DNA of 64,000 nucleotides, taken from Clostridium sp. UBA699 (GTDB lineage: Bacteria > Bacillota > Clostridia > Clostridiales > Clostridiaceae). How positions within the stretch are numbered: position 1 is the first letter of the stretch; every line of letters begins with the position of its first letter. This document shows, one piece after another, positions 57,246-64,000 of the stretch. The notes under the pieces were generated by a model. The model was not told where the DNA came from and did no database searches. It saw only the letters and a list, made by a program, of their open reading frames with translations. A program made the translations under genes and the position numbers. The DNA lies in assembly GCA_002298915.1 (NCBI GenBank), contig DBML01000016.1, positions 62,001-126,000 of the forward strand. Reading direction: 5' to 3'.

Positions 57246-58130
57246 ATGCAGAAAATTGTCACACACCTGTGGTACGATAAGCAGGCCGCCGAAGCCTCAA
57301 GCTTCTATATTTCACTTTTCGAGGACTCCAGGATAGAAAGCTCTGCGAAGATCTACGACACACCTTCAGGAACGTCAGAACTGGTCACAATAAGCCTTGC
57401 AGGCACCAGGTTCATGCTTATCTCGGCGGGCCCTTTCTTCAAGATAAACCCGTCCATATCGATAAGGGTGGACTGCGATACGGTTGAAGAGATCGACATC
57501 CTTTGGGGGAAGCTTTCCGATGGCGGCATCGCTCTCATGCCTTTGGATTCCTATCCGTTCAGCAGGAAATACGGCTGGATCCAGGACCGTTACGGGTTGT
57601 CCTGGCAGCTCATGCTCTCCGACAAGGTAGCTGAGGGCAGGAAGTTCACCCCTACTCTGATGTTCACAGGCGAACACTGCGGTCAGGCAGGGGCGGCCAT
57701 CCGCTTCTACACGGAGGTTTTCTCAAATTCCAGCCTTGAAGGAGAGCTGTACTATGGCGAAAACGAGGAGCCCGACGCCCCAGGAACCGTTAAGCACGCT
57801 GCATTCACGCTTGAAGGTCAGCCTTTTGCAGCAATGGATAGCGCCTACCAGCATGAATTCACCTTCAACGAGGCTGTGTCCCTTCTAGTGAACTGCAAAG
57901 ACCAGAAAGAGATCGACTACTTCTGGGAGAAGCTATCCTTTGTACCCGAAGCGGAACAGTGCGGCTGGCTAAAGGACAAGTATGGCGTCTCCTGGCAGAT
58001 TGTCCCTGAAGCCATGGAGGAGATGCTTCGCAAAGGGAATCCGGAGCAGCTGAAGAGGGTTACCGCAGCATTCCTTCAGATGAAGAAGTTCGACCTGGCT
58101 AAGCTGCGCGAAGCATATGAAGGTAATTAA
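57246..58130 (+). CDS. two-domain PhnB/VOC-family protein
   Basis: A 295-residue protein made of two related vicinal-oxygen-chelate domains: about 1-135 (KIVTHLWYDKQAAEASSFYISLF; DRYGLSWQL) and 140-275 (TPTLMFTGEHCGQAGAAIRFYTEVF; DKYGVSWQIVPEAMEEML). Each half resembles the PhnB or 3-demethylubiquinone methyltransferase-like group, small proteins of varied or unknown function. The tandem probably forms the metal-binding unit in one chain. I chose ATG 57246 because AGGAGG is nine bases upstream; an earlier in-frame ATG lacks a site. Confidence 0.88.
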   Translation: MQKIVTHLWYDKQAAEASSFYISLFEDSRIESSAKIYDTPSGTSELVTISLAGTRFMLISAGPFFKINPSISIRVDCDTVEEIDILWGKLSDGGIALMPLDSYPFSRKYGWIQDRYGLSWQLMLSDKVAEGRKFTPTLMFTGEHCGQAGAAIRFYTEVFSNSSLEGELYYGENEEPDAPGTVKHAAFTLEGQPFAAMDSAYQHEFTFNEAVSLLVNCKDQKEIDYFWEKLSFVPEAEQCGWLKDKYGVSWQIVPEAMEEMLRKGNPEQLKRVTAAFLQMKKFDLAKLREAYEGN

Positions 58131-58140
58131 ACCATGAAAC

Positions 58141-58171
58141 AACCCTGTCAAACTCAGATTGACAGGGTTTT
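58141..58171. terminator. bidirectional intrinsic terminator
   Basis: AACCCTGTCAA / TTGACAGGGTT with a 7-base loop and TTTT on the plus strand, between the convergent VOC and YdeI-type genes. Confidence 0.85.
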
Positions 58172-58737
58172 CATTTGTAGTACTTGTCAATGCCGCCATA
58201 ACCTATAAGTTTGTTTTCCCTGGTTTTCCTGATAAAATTTTGAAGGCGTCTATTGAATTCAGCGGGCCGGTTTCTCGCCCCATCAATGTAAGCAATCCTG
58301 ATCCTCTGGTAGGTTGGAGTGAATTTTTCAAAGTTCTCCCAAGCCTTTTTGTCTTTCCTTATATATTCGACAATATCCTCCGGAAATATGTACGGCTCAT
58401 TTATTATCCCAAGCACAGATGCCCTCACTTTGGAATGCAGCAGCCCCTGTCCTTCAAGCCATATCAGCCTTTCAATGTTTGCCCTTGAGTACGGGCTTCC
58501 ATTTTTCCTTGGCGAGAACCTCTGAATCCTGTGGTTTTTGTCAAGCGTTTTCACGGTGCTGTCGATCCATCCGAAACAGAGCGCCTCCTCAACCGCATCG
58601 TTATAGGAGATACCTCTCTCTCCCGACCCCTTCTTAGGGAACACAAGCCAAATTTCTTTTTCCTTTTCGAAGTTCTCTTCAAGCCATCCCCTCCATGACT
58701 TCCTGTCGTGGGGATAAAAGCTTTTTACCGTCTCCAT
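58171..58737 (-). CDS. YdeI/OmpD-associated family protein
   Basis: A 188-residue soluble protein. Stretches typical of the YdeI group are HDRKSWRGWLEENFEKEKEIWLVF, GISYNDAVEEALCFGWIDSTVK, RIQRFSPRKNGSPYSRANIE and FEKFTPTYQRIRIAYIDGARNRPAEFNRRL. Members have been linked to resistance to cationic peptides, but the mechanism is not known. ATG 58735-58737 has GGGAGGG upstream; an ATG-like start five codons earlier overlaps it. It is divergent from a cupin gene around a long inverted repeat. Confidence 0.88.
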   Translation of the reverse strand: METVKSFYPHDRKSWRGWLEENFEKEKEIWLVFPKKGSGERGISYNDAVEEALCFGWIDSTVKTLDKNHRIQRFSPRKNGSPYSRANIERLIWLEGQGLLHSKVRASVLGIINEPYIFPEDIVEYIRKDKKAWENFEKFTPTYQRIRIAYIDGARNRPAEFNRRLQNFIRKTRENKLIGYGGIDKYYK

Positions 58738-58760
58738 ATTGTTCCCTCCCATCAGAAAAT

Positions 58761-58805
58761 CTTAACTACATTATATAATAGTTTATGGTTTATAATGTAG
58801 TTAAG
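58761..58805. promoter_or_regulatory. long inverted repeat between divergent genes
   Basis: CTTAACTACATTATA (58761-58775) and TATAATGTAGTTAAG (58791-58805) are perfect 15-base arms separated by 15 bases. Each arm ends in a TATAAT that faces inwards-out, so mirror-image promoters (ACATTA, 17 bases, TATAAT) could drive both the YdeI-type gene and the cupin gene. It may also be an operator. Confidence 0.55.
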
Positions 58806-58836
58806 AACTTATTTAATATCGAGAGGAGCTTATATT

Positions 58837-59169
58837 ATGGTAGAAAAGCTTTACCCTTATTCCGTTACCGATGAGAAGACTGTGGAGATATTCCTTAACG
58901 ACGACCACTGCACTATTGGTCACGTCATACTTAAGCCCGGCGATGCGCTCCCTGAGCACAGCACTGACTCAAACGTCTACCTGCTGATCGTGAGAGGCGA
59001 GCTTACGCTGTCCTTGAAGCAGACCGAGACAAAGATTTTCGGCCAGGGTGCCGTTGTAAACGTTCCTTTCGGGACTATGCTGGGGATGAGCAATTCCTCA
59101 GACGGGATATTGGAGCTTTTCGCTTTCAAGTCTCCGAATCCCAAAAACTATCCTGTGAAAGATAAGTAA
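58837..59169 (+). CDS. small cupin-domain protein
   Basis: A 110-residue single-domain cupin. The first motif includes HVILKPGDALPEHSTDSNVYLLIVRGEL and the second GQGAVVNVPFGTMLGMSNSSDGILELF. The His/Glu set of classic metal cupins is partly missing (one His in the first motif; the second has no clear His), so metal binding is uncertain. It may sense or bind a small molecule. It is transcribed away from the YdeI-type gene across the inverted repeat. Confidence 0.85.
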   Translation: MVEKLYPYSVTDEKTVEIFLNDDHCTIGHVILKPGDALPEHSTDSNVYLLIVRGELTLSLKQTETKIFGQGAVVNVPFGTMLGMSNSSDGILELFAFKSPNPKNYPVKDK

Positions 59170-59193
59170 AAACAAACATTTTTTCTAATTTTA

Positions 59194-59222
59194 TTGACTA
59201 TTCTGACAATATGATGCATAAT
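59194..59222 (+). promoter_or_regulatory. sigma-A promoter of the zinc-ribbon gene
   Basis: TTGACT, a 17-base spacer and CATAAT, about 40 bases before the start codon. Confidence 0.6.
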
Positions 59223-59262
59223 CATATTAAGCATATAGTTTATAACGTAAGGAGTGGTATTT

Positions 59263-59652
59263 ATGCCAAAATCGACAAAATCTAAATTGCAGGATCAAAG
59301 AATACCAAAGATAGACCCAGAAACTCAGCGCTGGTTTAGAATGGGCAAACTCAACGAGAAGAACCATGTAGACATGACCGAAGAGGAGAAAGCCAACATA
59401 GCTCTCTGCAAAGGCACAAAGCACAGCCATCCTTGCAAAAATCCTATGTTCAGATGCACAGAGTGCGGCAATTACGGCTGTACACAGGTGGAGGCTGACA
59501 AATGCACAGACCAGGCCTTCAAAAACGACAAGTGCCTGCAGTGCGGTTCAATGGGCACAAGAATACCTCTCATGAAAGACGAAGTTGATGAATATGTAGC
59601 AAAATGGAATGAAATGGTTCCTGAAATAAAGGAGCTCGAGAAGGAAGAATAG
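59263..59652 (+). CDS. zinc-ribbon protein of unknown function
   Basis: A 129-residue protein with a basic, disordered-looking start (PKSTKSKLQDQRIPKIDPE). A cysteine-rich centre follows (ALCKGTKHSHPCKNPMFRCTECGNYGC, split by spacing; TQVEADKC; NDKCLQCGSMG). At least eight cysteines and two histidines are arranged as paired CxxC and C-x4-C motifs, enough for two zinc sites. An acidic helical end closes it. I do not recognise the family. AAGGAG lies eight bases before ATG 59263. It is a single-gene unit with its own promoter and terminator. Confidence 0.75.
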   Translation: MPKSTKSKLQDQRIPKIDPETQRWFRMGKLNEKNHVDMTEEEKANIALCKGTKHSHPCKNPMFRCTECGNYGCTQVEADKCTDQAFKNDKCLQCGSMGTRIPLMKDEVDEYVAKWNEMVPEIKELEKEE

Positions 59653-59669
59653 CAGCACAAAATGACCGG

Positions 59670-59698
59670 AGCGGCACAGCAGGTGTCGCTTCTTTTTT
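59670..59698 (+). terminator. intrinsic terminator after the zinc-ribbon gene
   Basis: AGCGGCAC / GTGTCGCT with a 5-base loop and TCTTTTTT, 18 bases past the stop. Confidence 0.8.
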
Positions 59699-59706
59699 AT
59701 AATATT

Positions 59707-59735
59707 CTGTCATTTCAGCCTGTTAATGATATAAT
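59707..59735 (+). promoter_or_regulatory. sigma-A promoter of the second L,D-transpeptidase gene
   Basis: CTGTCA, a 17-base spacer and a perfect TATAAT, 20 bases before GGGAGG. Confidence 0.55.
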
Positions 59736-59768
59736 GTAAGTAAGTTAACCACTCGGGAGGTGCTGAAT

Positions 59769-60986
59769 GTGAAGAAAAAAAACAAACTCCTTCTGATAGC
59801 AATGTTCGTTATATCTTTTTCTCTGTGCTCCGGACTGCTCGGCACAAAGAACTCAGCGCTTGCGGCGCCGGCAACCCTAAGTTACGGCGCTTCAGGGCAG
59901 AGTGTCGTCACCCTGCAGCAGCAGCTCAACAGTTTCGGCTACGGCCTCGCTGTTGACGGCGTATTCGGAAACGGCACGCTAAACGCGGTCAAGAGCTTCC
60001 AGGCTTCGAAAGGTCTCACAGCCGACGGCATAGTTGGCCCTCTTACCTGGAGCGCCCTCGACCAGGGAACCTCGTCCCAATCGGGAACGGCTTCCGGAAC
60101 GGCAACCCTGAGGTATGGTTCAACCGGTTCGGATGTTGTGCTTCTTCAACAGAAGCTTAATTCCATAGGATACAGACTCTCGGCAGACGGGATTTTCGGG
60201 AGCGGCACCCTCAGTGCGGTCAAAAGTTTCCAGTCCTCCAAGGGACTGACCGCGGACGGCATAGTCGGCCCTCTTACCTGGAGTGCCCTCGGCTCGGGAA
60301 CCCCGACACAGAACCAGACAAGCACCAACCCGGAGGACAACGTTCTCCAGTACGGCAACCGCGGTGCTGCAGTCTCAGCGCTGCAGCAGAAGCTTAACGT
60401 GTTCAAGTACAACCTTACAGTTGACGGAGTTTTCGGCTACAGCACACTTTTTGCGGTTAAGGATTTCCAGACCGTTGTAGGGCTTTCAGCCGACGGAGTT
60501 GTGGGACCTTCAACCTGGAGAGCTCTGGACAACACCCCGGCCGTATACCCATACCTCTACGACCCGGCCCAGAGGTATCAGAACAGGGTCAACTCCAGCA
60601 ACTGCTACAGCAGCACAGGCTACTACATCTACGTCAACCGCGACAGGCACGTTGTCTGCATCCTGACCGGCAGCAACCACAACTGGACAATACAGAAGAT
60701 ATTCACATGCACGGTAGGCAAACCTTCCACCCCGACAATAACCGGAAAGTTTACGGTTAAGGCCAAGGGCAGCTACTTCGTTACCGAGAACGGCCTAATA
60801 TGCAAATACTACACGCAGATCTACGGCGACTACCTGTTCCACAGCATACTCTACTACCCGGACGGCTCTATAGCAGATTCCAGGCTGGGGATGGACCTGT
60901 CACACGGCTGCATAAGGCTTGCGACAGCAAACGCGCTTTACATCTACAACAACATACCTTACGTCACCGGGATCTGGATAGAATAA
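59769..60986 (+). CDS. secreted L,D-transpeptidase with three PG_binding_1 repeats
   Basis: A 405-residue exported wall enzyme. After a signal peptide (KKNKLLLIAMFVISFSLCSG to ALAA) come three peptidoglycan-binding repeats, each with L-x-x-G-(Y)-x-(L)-x-x-DG-x-FG and a DGIVGPLTWSAL-type end (about 38-95, 110-165 and 190-245). The C-terminal YkuD domain has HSILYYPDGSIADSRLGMDL and SHGCIRL with catalytic Cys near 381. GTG 59769 lies eight bases after GGGAGG; a GTG three codons upstream overlaps that site. The first two repeats are nearly identical, pointing to recent duplication. Confidence 0.94.
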   Translation: MKKKNKLLLIAMFVISFSLCSGLLGTKNSALAAPATLSYGASGQSVVTLQQQLNSFGYGLAVDGVFGNGTLNAVKSFQASKGLTADGIVGPLTWSALDQGTSSQSGTASGTATLRYGSTGSDVVLLQQKLNSIGYRLSADGIFGSGTLSAVKSFQSSKGLTADGIVGPLTWSALGSGTPTQNQTSTNPEDNVLQYGNRGAAVSALQQKLNVFKYNLTVDGVFGYSTLFAVKDFQTVVGLSADGVVGPSTWRALDNTPAVYPYLYDPAQRYQNRVNSSNCYSSTGYYIYVNRDRHVVCILTGSNHNWTIQKIFTCTVGKPSTPTITGKFTVKAKGSYFVTENGLICKYYTQIYGDYLFHSILYYPDGSIADSRLGMDLSHGCIRLATANALYIYNNIPYVTGIWIE

Positions 60987-60994
60987 CAAATGAT

Positions 60995-61033
60995 AGGGGC
61001 CTCTGCAATATGATTTGCAGAGGCCCCTCTGTT
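60995..61033. terminator. bidirectional intrinsic terminator
   Basis: A 14-base inverted repeat (AGGGGCCTCTGCAA / TTGCAGAGGCCCCT) followed by CTGTTTTT, between the convergent L,D-transpeptidase and cardiolipin synthase genes. Confidence 0.9.
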
Positions 61034-61038
61034 TTTCG

Positions 61039-62574
61039 CTACATCAGCGGAGCAAATACCCTGAGCACTGCCCCTAGGAGCGCCCTGGACCAGTGGACCA
61101 TCCTAAGCTCCTGGAGCGTAACCTCGCGGCATACTTCCTGCGTCCTCAGGAAGTCATCTTTAATCTCTCCCGCCGAACTGCTGCCGTACATCCATACGCC
61201 GCATTCGAAATGGAAGTACATGCTCCTGAAATCCATGTTTATTGTGCCCACAACGCCGTAGCTGTCATCCGAGACGAAGCTTTTTGCATGTATGAAGCCG
61301 GGCGTGTATTCGAATATCCTCACCCCGCCCTCGATCAGAGGCTTGTAGAAGGATTTCGTGACTTCGTGCACATACCACTTGTCAGGCTTGCCAGGCGTCA
61401 TTATCCTTATGTCCACCCCGCTCTTTGCAGCCGAGGTGAGCGCTTTTAGCATCCCGTAGTCGATTATGAGGTAAGGCGTCATTATGTATACGTACCTGTT
61501 GGCCTTGCTGATGAGGTTCGTGTACACCGTTTCTCCCACAGCCTCGTTGTCCAGCGGGCTGTCCGCATAGGGCTGTATGAAGCCGTCGCTTTCCGCGCAG
61601 CTGCAGGGCTGGCATTCGCACCTGTAAACGCTGTAGTCCCCTTCCGCTCCCTTTATGTAGTCCCACATGGTGAGGAACATGACGGTCAGGTTCCATACTG
61701 CCTCGCCCTTAATCATTACGGCAGTGTCCTTCCAATGCCCGAACCTCTCGCGCACGTTTATGTACTCATCAGCCAGGTTGATCCCCCCGGTGAAGCCCGT
61801 GCAGCCGTCAACAACGGCAATCTTCCTGTGGTCCCTGTTGTTGAGCCTTGGGGAAAGCAGCGGCACCATGGGGTTGAAGACAGCGCAGCTTATCCCCTCC
61901 TGCTCCAGCTTCCTGTCGTAGCCAAATGGGAGCGTCATCATGCAGCCCATGTCGTCGTATATGACCCTCACCTCTACGCCCTTGGCCGCTTTTTCCTTTA
62001 GTATCTCAAGTACCTCCCCCCACATGACGCCTTCGCCGATAATGAAGTACTCAAGGAAAATGAACCTTTGAGCATTCCTCAGCGCCTCCTTCAGCCTTTC
62101 GAACTTCAGCTCGCCTGTCGGCAGGTATTCAGAGCAGGTGTCCCTGTAGGCTGGAAAGAAGGAATAATCCTGTATGTAAGCAGACTGCTTCGATGCGGTT
62201 TCGCTGAGCCCGGCCAGCTCTTCTGACACAGACCTGCTGGGTTTGAGAGTTTCCCTTATCTTGCCCTCCAGAAAACTGGTCTTCTGCTTCGTTTTTTTGT
62301 CCAGCCTGTTTCCGCCGAAATAGAAGTAGAAAAAGCCGCCGAAAACAGGGAATATGAGTATCGGGACGATCCAGGCTATTTTGTAAGCCGGGTTCACGTT
62401 GTTGTTGACTATAAGAAGGACAGCGGACAGGCTGATCACTAGGCTTACCACATAGAAAAGCACGAAGTACTGCTGGGATTTCAGTATCACGCCGAGGATC
62501 AGAGCAAGCTGCAGCAGCAGTGCTGTGACGATCACCGCCGCCCTGCTGAACAGGATTTTCGATATGTATTTCAT
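61039..62574 (-). CDS. cls: cardiolipin synthase (phospholipase D family)
   Basis: A 511-residue membrane enzyme that joins two phosphatidylglycerols to cardiolipin. Two N-terminal hydrophobic segments and a PLDc_N-type stretch (AYKIAWIVPILIFPVFGGFFYFYFGG in parts) precede two HKD motifs: NRDHRKIAVVDGCTGFTGG and PGFIHAKSFVSDDSYGVVGT. Both have the HxKxxxxD form. ATG 62572-62574 (MKYISKILFS) follows GGGAGGGG; a 50-codon open extension crosses the ftsH terminator and is rejected. An insert with CECQPCSC (about residue 340) is unusual. Confidence 0.95.
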   Translation of the reverse strand: MKYISKILFSRAAVIVTALLLQLALILGVILKSQQYFVLFYVVSLVISLSAVLLIVNNNVNPAYKIAWIVPILIFPVFGGFFYFYFGGNRLDKKTKQKTSFLEGKIRETLKPSRSVSEELAGLSETASKQSAYIQDYSFFPAYRDTCSEYLPTGELKFERLKEALRNAQRFIFLEYFIIGEGVMWGEVLEILKEKAAKGVEVRVIYDDMGCMMTLPFGYDRKLEQEGISCAVFNPMVPLLSPRLNNRDHRKIAVVDGCTGFTGGINLADEYINVRERFGHWKDTAVMIKGEAVWNLTVMFLTMWDYIKGAEGDYSVYRCECQPCSCAESDGFIQPYADSPLDNEAVGETVYTNLISKANRYVYIMTPYLIIDYGMLKALTSAAKSGVDIRIMTPGKPDKWYVHEVTKSFYKPLIEGGVRIFEYTPGFIHAKSFVSDDSYGVVGTINMDFRSMYFHFECGVWMYGSSSAGEIKDDFLRTQEVCREVTLQELRMVHWSRALLGAVLRVFAPLM

Positions 62575-62611
62575 CTGGTTTACCCCTCCCGCTAAGTTTG
62601 ATAGAAAGACA

Positions 62612-62633
62612 GGGGCCGCACTGCTGCAGCCCC
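62612..62633 (-). terminator. intrinsic terminator after ftsH
   Basis: GGGGCTGC / GCGGCCCC around a 6-base loop with one wobble pair, followed on the minus strand by TGTCTTTCT, 14 bases past the ftsH stop. Confidence 0.75.
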
Positions 62634-62647
62634 TAGTTTTTGTCCGT

Positions 62648-64000
62648 TTATGCCACCTGCCCCGACAGGATGGACATGAATTCCTCGCCGGATATTGTCT
62701 CCTTCTCGAGAAGGTATTTGGCAAGCTCGTGCAGCTTAGGCTTGTTCGCCTCCAGTATGCCGCTCGCCCTTTTGTGTGACTCCTTGATTATCTTCAGTAT
62801 CTCAGAGTCGACCTTTGCTGAGGTTTCGGCAGAAACCATAAGCGAGGTGTCGCCGCCGAGATACGGATTGTTCACTGTCTCAAGTGCCATCATGTCGAAC
62901 TCCTCGCTCATCCCGAACCTTGTGACCATAGCCCTCGCTATCTTTGTGGCCTGCTCGATATCGTTGGAAGCGCCGGAGGTGACGGTGTTGAAGACAAGCT
63001 CTTCTGCAGCCCTTCCGCCCATGTAGGTAGCTATCTTGTCCATGGCCTGCTCCCTGCTCATAAGCACCTGCTCGTTCTGATCGACCTGCATCGTATACCC
63101 GAGGGCTCCGGAGGTCCTTGGGACTATCGTTATCTTGTGTACAGGCGCAGAATACTCCTGCATTGCCGCTACAAGCGCGTGCCCCACCTCGTGGTATGCT
63201 ATGGTAAGCTTGTCCTTCATAGATATGACTGCGTTCTTCCTCTGGTAGCCGGCGATAACAACCTCGACGGATTCCTCCAGGTCGCTCTGCATTATCTCCG
63301 GTCTTCCCATCCTTACAGCCCTGAGGGCAGCCTCGTTTATTATGTTTGCAAGGTCTGCTCCAGAAGCTCCGGACGTGGCCCTCGCGATCATGTTGAAGTC
63401 AACATCCTTTGCGATCTTGACCTTCTTAGCGTGAACCCTCAGTATAGACTCGCGCCCATTAAGGTCCGGAAGCTCCACCGGTATCCTCCTGTCGAACCTG
63501 CCCGGTCTGAGAAGGGCCTTGTCGAGCGTTTCAGGCCTGTTTGTTGCCGCAAGTATGACCACTCCCTTGTCCGGCGTGAAGCCGTCCATCTCTGTGAGAA
63601 GCTGGTTTAGAGTCTGCTCCCTTTCGTCGTTGCCGCCGAGCCCTCCTGAGTTTCTGCTCTTTCCTATTGTGTCTATCTCGTCTATAAAAACTATGCATGG
63701 AGCCTTCGCCTGGGCCTCCTTGAAGAGGTCCCTCACCCTTGCCGCTCCCATTCCCACGTACATCTCCACGAATTCAGAGCCGGATATGGAGAAGAAAGGC
63801 ACCTTGGATTCCCCGGCAACCGCTTTTGCCAGGAGGGTCTTTCCCGTACCCGGAGGTCCTACGAGGAGCGCTCCCTTGGGGATGGTTGCACCTATGTCGC
63901 TGTATTTCTTAGGGTTGTGCAGGAAGTCCACTATCTCCTGAAGCGCCTCCTTTGCCTCGTCCTGACCAGCAACGTCGACAAAGGTCTTTCCAGTCTGTGC
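62648..64000 (-). CDS. ftsH: ATP-dependent zinc metalloprotease FtsH, partial
   Basis: The frame is open to the right edge, so the N-terminal membrane part lies outside. The visible 450 residues start TGKTFVDVAGQDEAKEALQE and include Walker A GPPGTGKT, Walker B APCIVFIDEID, the pore motif FVEMYVGMGA, the second region of homology (ATNRPETLDKALLRPGRFDR), and the zinc site HEVGH followed by the acidic ligand region. It degrades membrane and cytosolic regulators. The C-terminus ends soon after the protease domain (SILSGQVA), shorter than many homologues. It is followed by a terminator and cls. Confidence 0.96.
   Translation of the reverse strand, partial: AQTGKTFVDVAGQDEAKEALQEIVDFLHNPKKYSDIGATIPKGALLVGPPGTGKTLLAKAVAGESKVPFFSISGSEFVEMYVGMGAARVRDLFKEAQAKAPCIVFIDEIDTIGKSRNSGGLGGNDEREQTLNQLLTEMDGFTPDKGVVILAATNRPETLDKALLRPGRFDRRIPVELPDLNGRESILRVHAKKVKIAKDVDFNMIARATSGASGADLANIINEAALRAVRMGRPEIMQSDLEESVEVVIAGYQRKNAVISMKDKLTIAYHEVGHALVAAMQEYSAPVHKITIVPRTSGALGYTMQVDQNEQVLMSREQAMDKIATYMGGRAAEELVFNTVTSGASNDIEQATKIARAMVTRFGMSEEFDMMALETVNNPYLGGDTSLMVSAETSAKVDSEILKIIKESHKRASGILEANKPKLHELAKYLLEKETISGEEFMSILSGQVA

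Noticed and set aside
62574..62724. N-terminal extension of cardiolipin synthase by 50 codons
   Set aside because: It overlaps the end of ftsH and its terminator and is Arg/Cys/Pro-rich; a ribosome site supports the later ATG.
1..64000. tRNA, rRNA, CRISPR, prophage or IS elements
   Set aside because: None recognised on reading both strands; gaps are short and are filled by promoters, leaders and terminators.

Overview
The window reads as a chromosomal segment of an anaerobic, spore-former-type Firmicute (class Clostridia). The evidence is gene content: a four-subunit ferredoxin-linked 2-oxoacid oxidoreductase, a SpoVD-like PASTA penicillin-binding protein in a division cluster, MraZ, SepF, YlmH, tandem DivIVA proteins, T-box and PyrR RNA leaders, sigma-A promoters and strong AGGAGG ribosome sites. 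dapF plus the DNPR motif of MurE point to meso-diaminopimelate peptidoglycan. Coding DNA is of middling GC with heavy use of AGG (Arg) and ATA (Ile). No tRNA, rRNA, CRISPR array or insertion sequence was seen.

Layout. 0-9.7 kb: a two-component system (kinase cut by the window edge) divergent from a secreted DUF2680-type protein, a DUF4914/tocopherol-cyclase-like pair, an SPFH/PfkB/ArsR group, an L,D-transpeptidase and truA. 9.7-14.7 kb: a leucine-type T-box leader in front of a 2-isopropylmalate synthase fused to an AraC DNA-binding domain, then a membrane GGDEF-EAL protein. 14.7-22.4 kb: an AT-rich membrane protein, a LysR regulator divergent from a YeiH exporter, and porCDAB with a clear sigma-54 promoter and upstream repeats, divergent from a PAS/AAA+ activator. 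22.5-31.4 kb: nadABC, dapF with a lipoprotein, rqcH, and a short UvrC/Cho-like nuclease. 31.4-35.1 kb: an AT-rich run of small envelope genes around a site-2 protease, ending in a gene remnant. 35.1-39.3 kb: uraA and pyrR behind a PyrR attenuator, then rluD, lspA and mtnN. 39.3-55.0 kb: the division and cell-wall cluster on the minus strand, from mraZ through rsmH, ftsL, PBP, murE, murF, mraY, ftsW, ftsQ, DUF881/Sbp, yggS, sepF, yggT and ylmH to two divIVA genes. 55.2-64 kb: ychF, a lipoprotein, a two-domain VOC protein, YdeI-like and cupin genes around a long inverted repeat, a zinc-ribbon protein, a second L,D-transpeptidase, a cardiolipin synthase and ftsH (cut by the window edge).

The main points for follow-up are the LeuA-AraC fusion under T-box control, the sigma-54 circuit at porCDAB, the AT-rich S2P cassette, the reduced division cluster with an internal terminator, and the repeated FF-type motifs at the ends of the two DivIVA proteins. 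Family names come from recognising motifs by eye; no database search was run.
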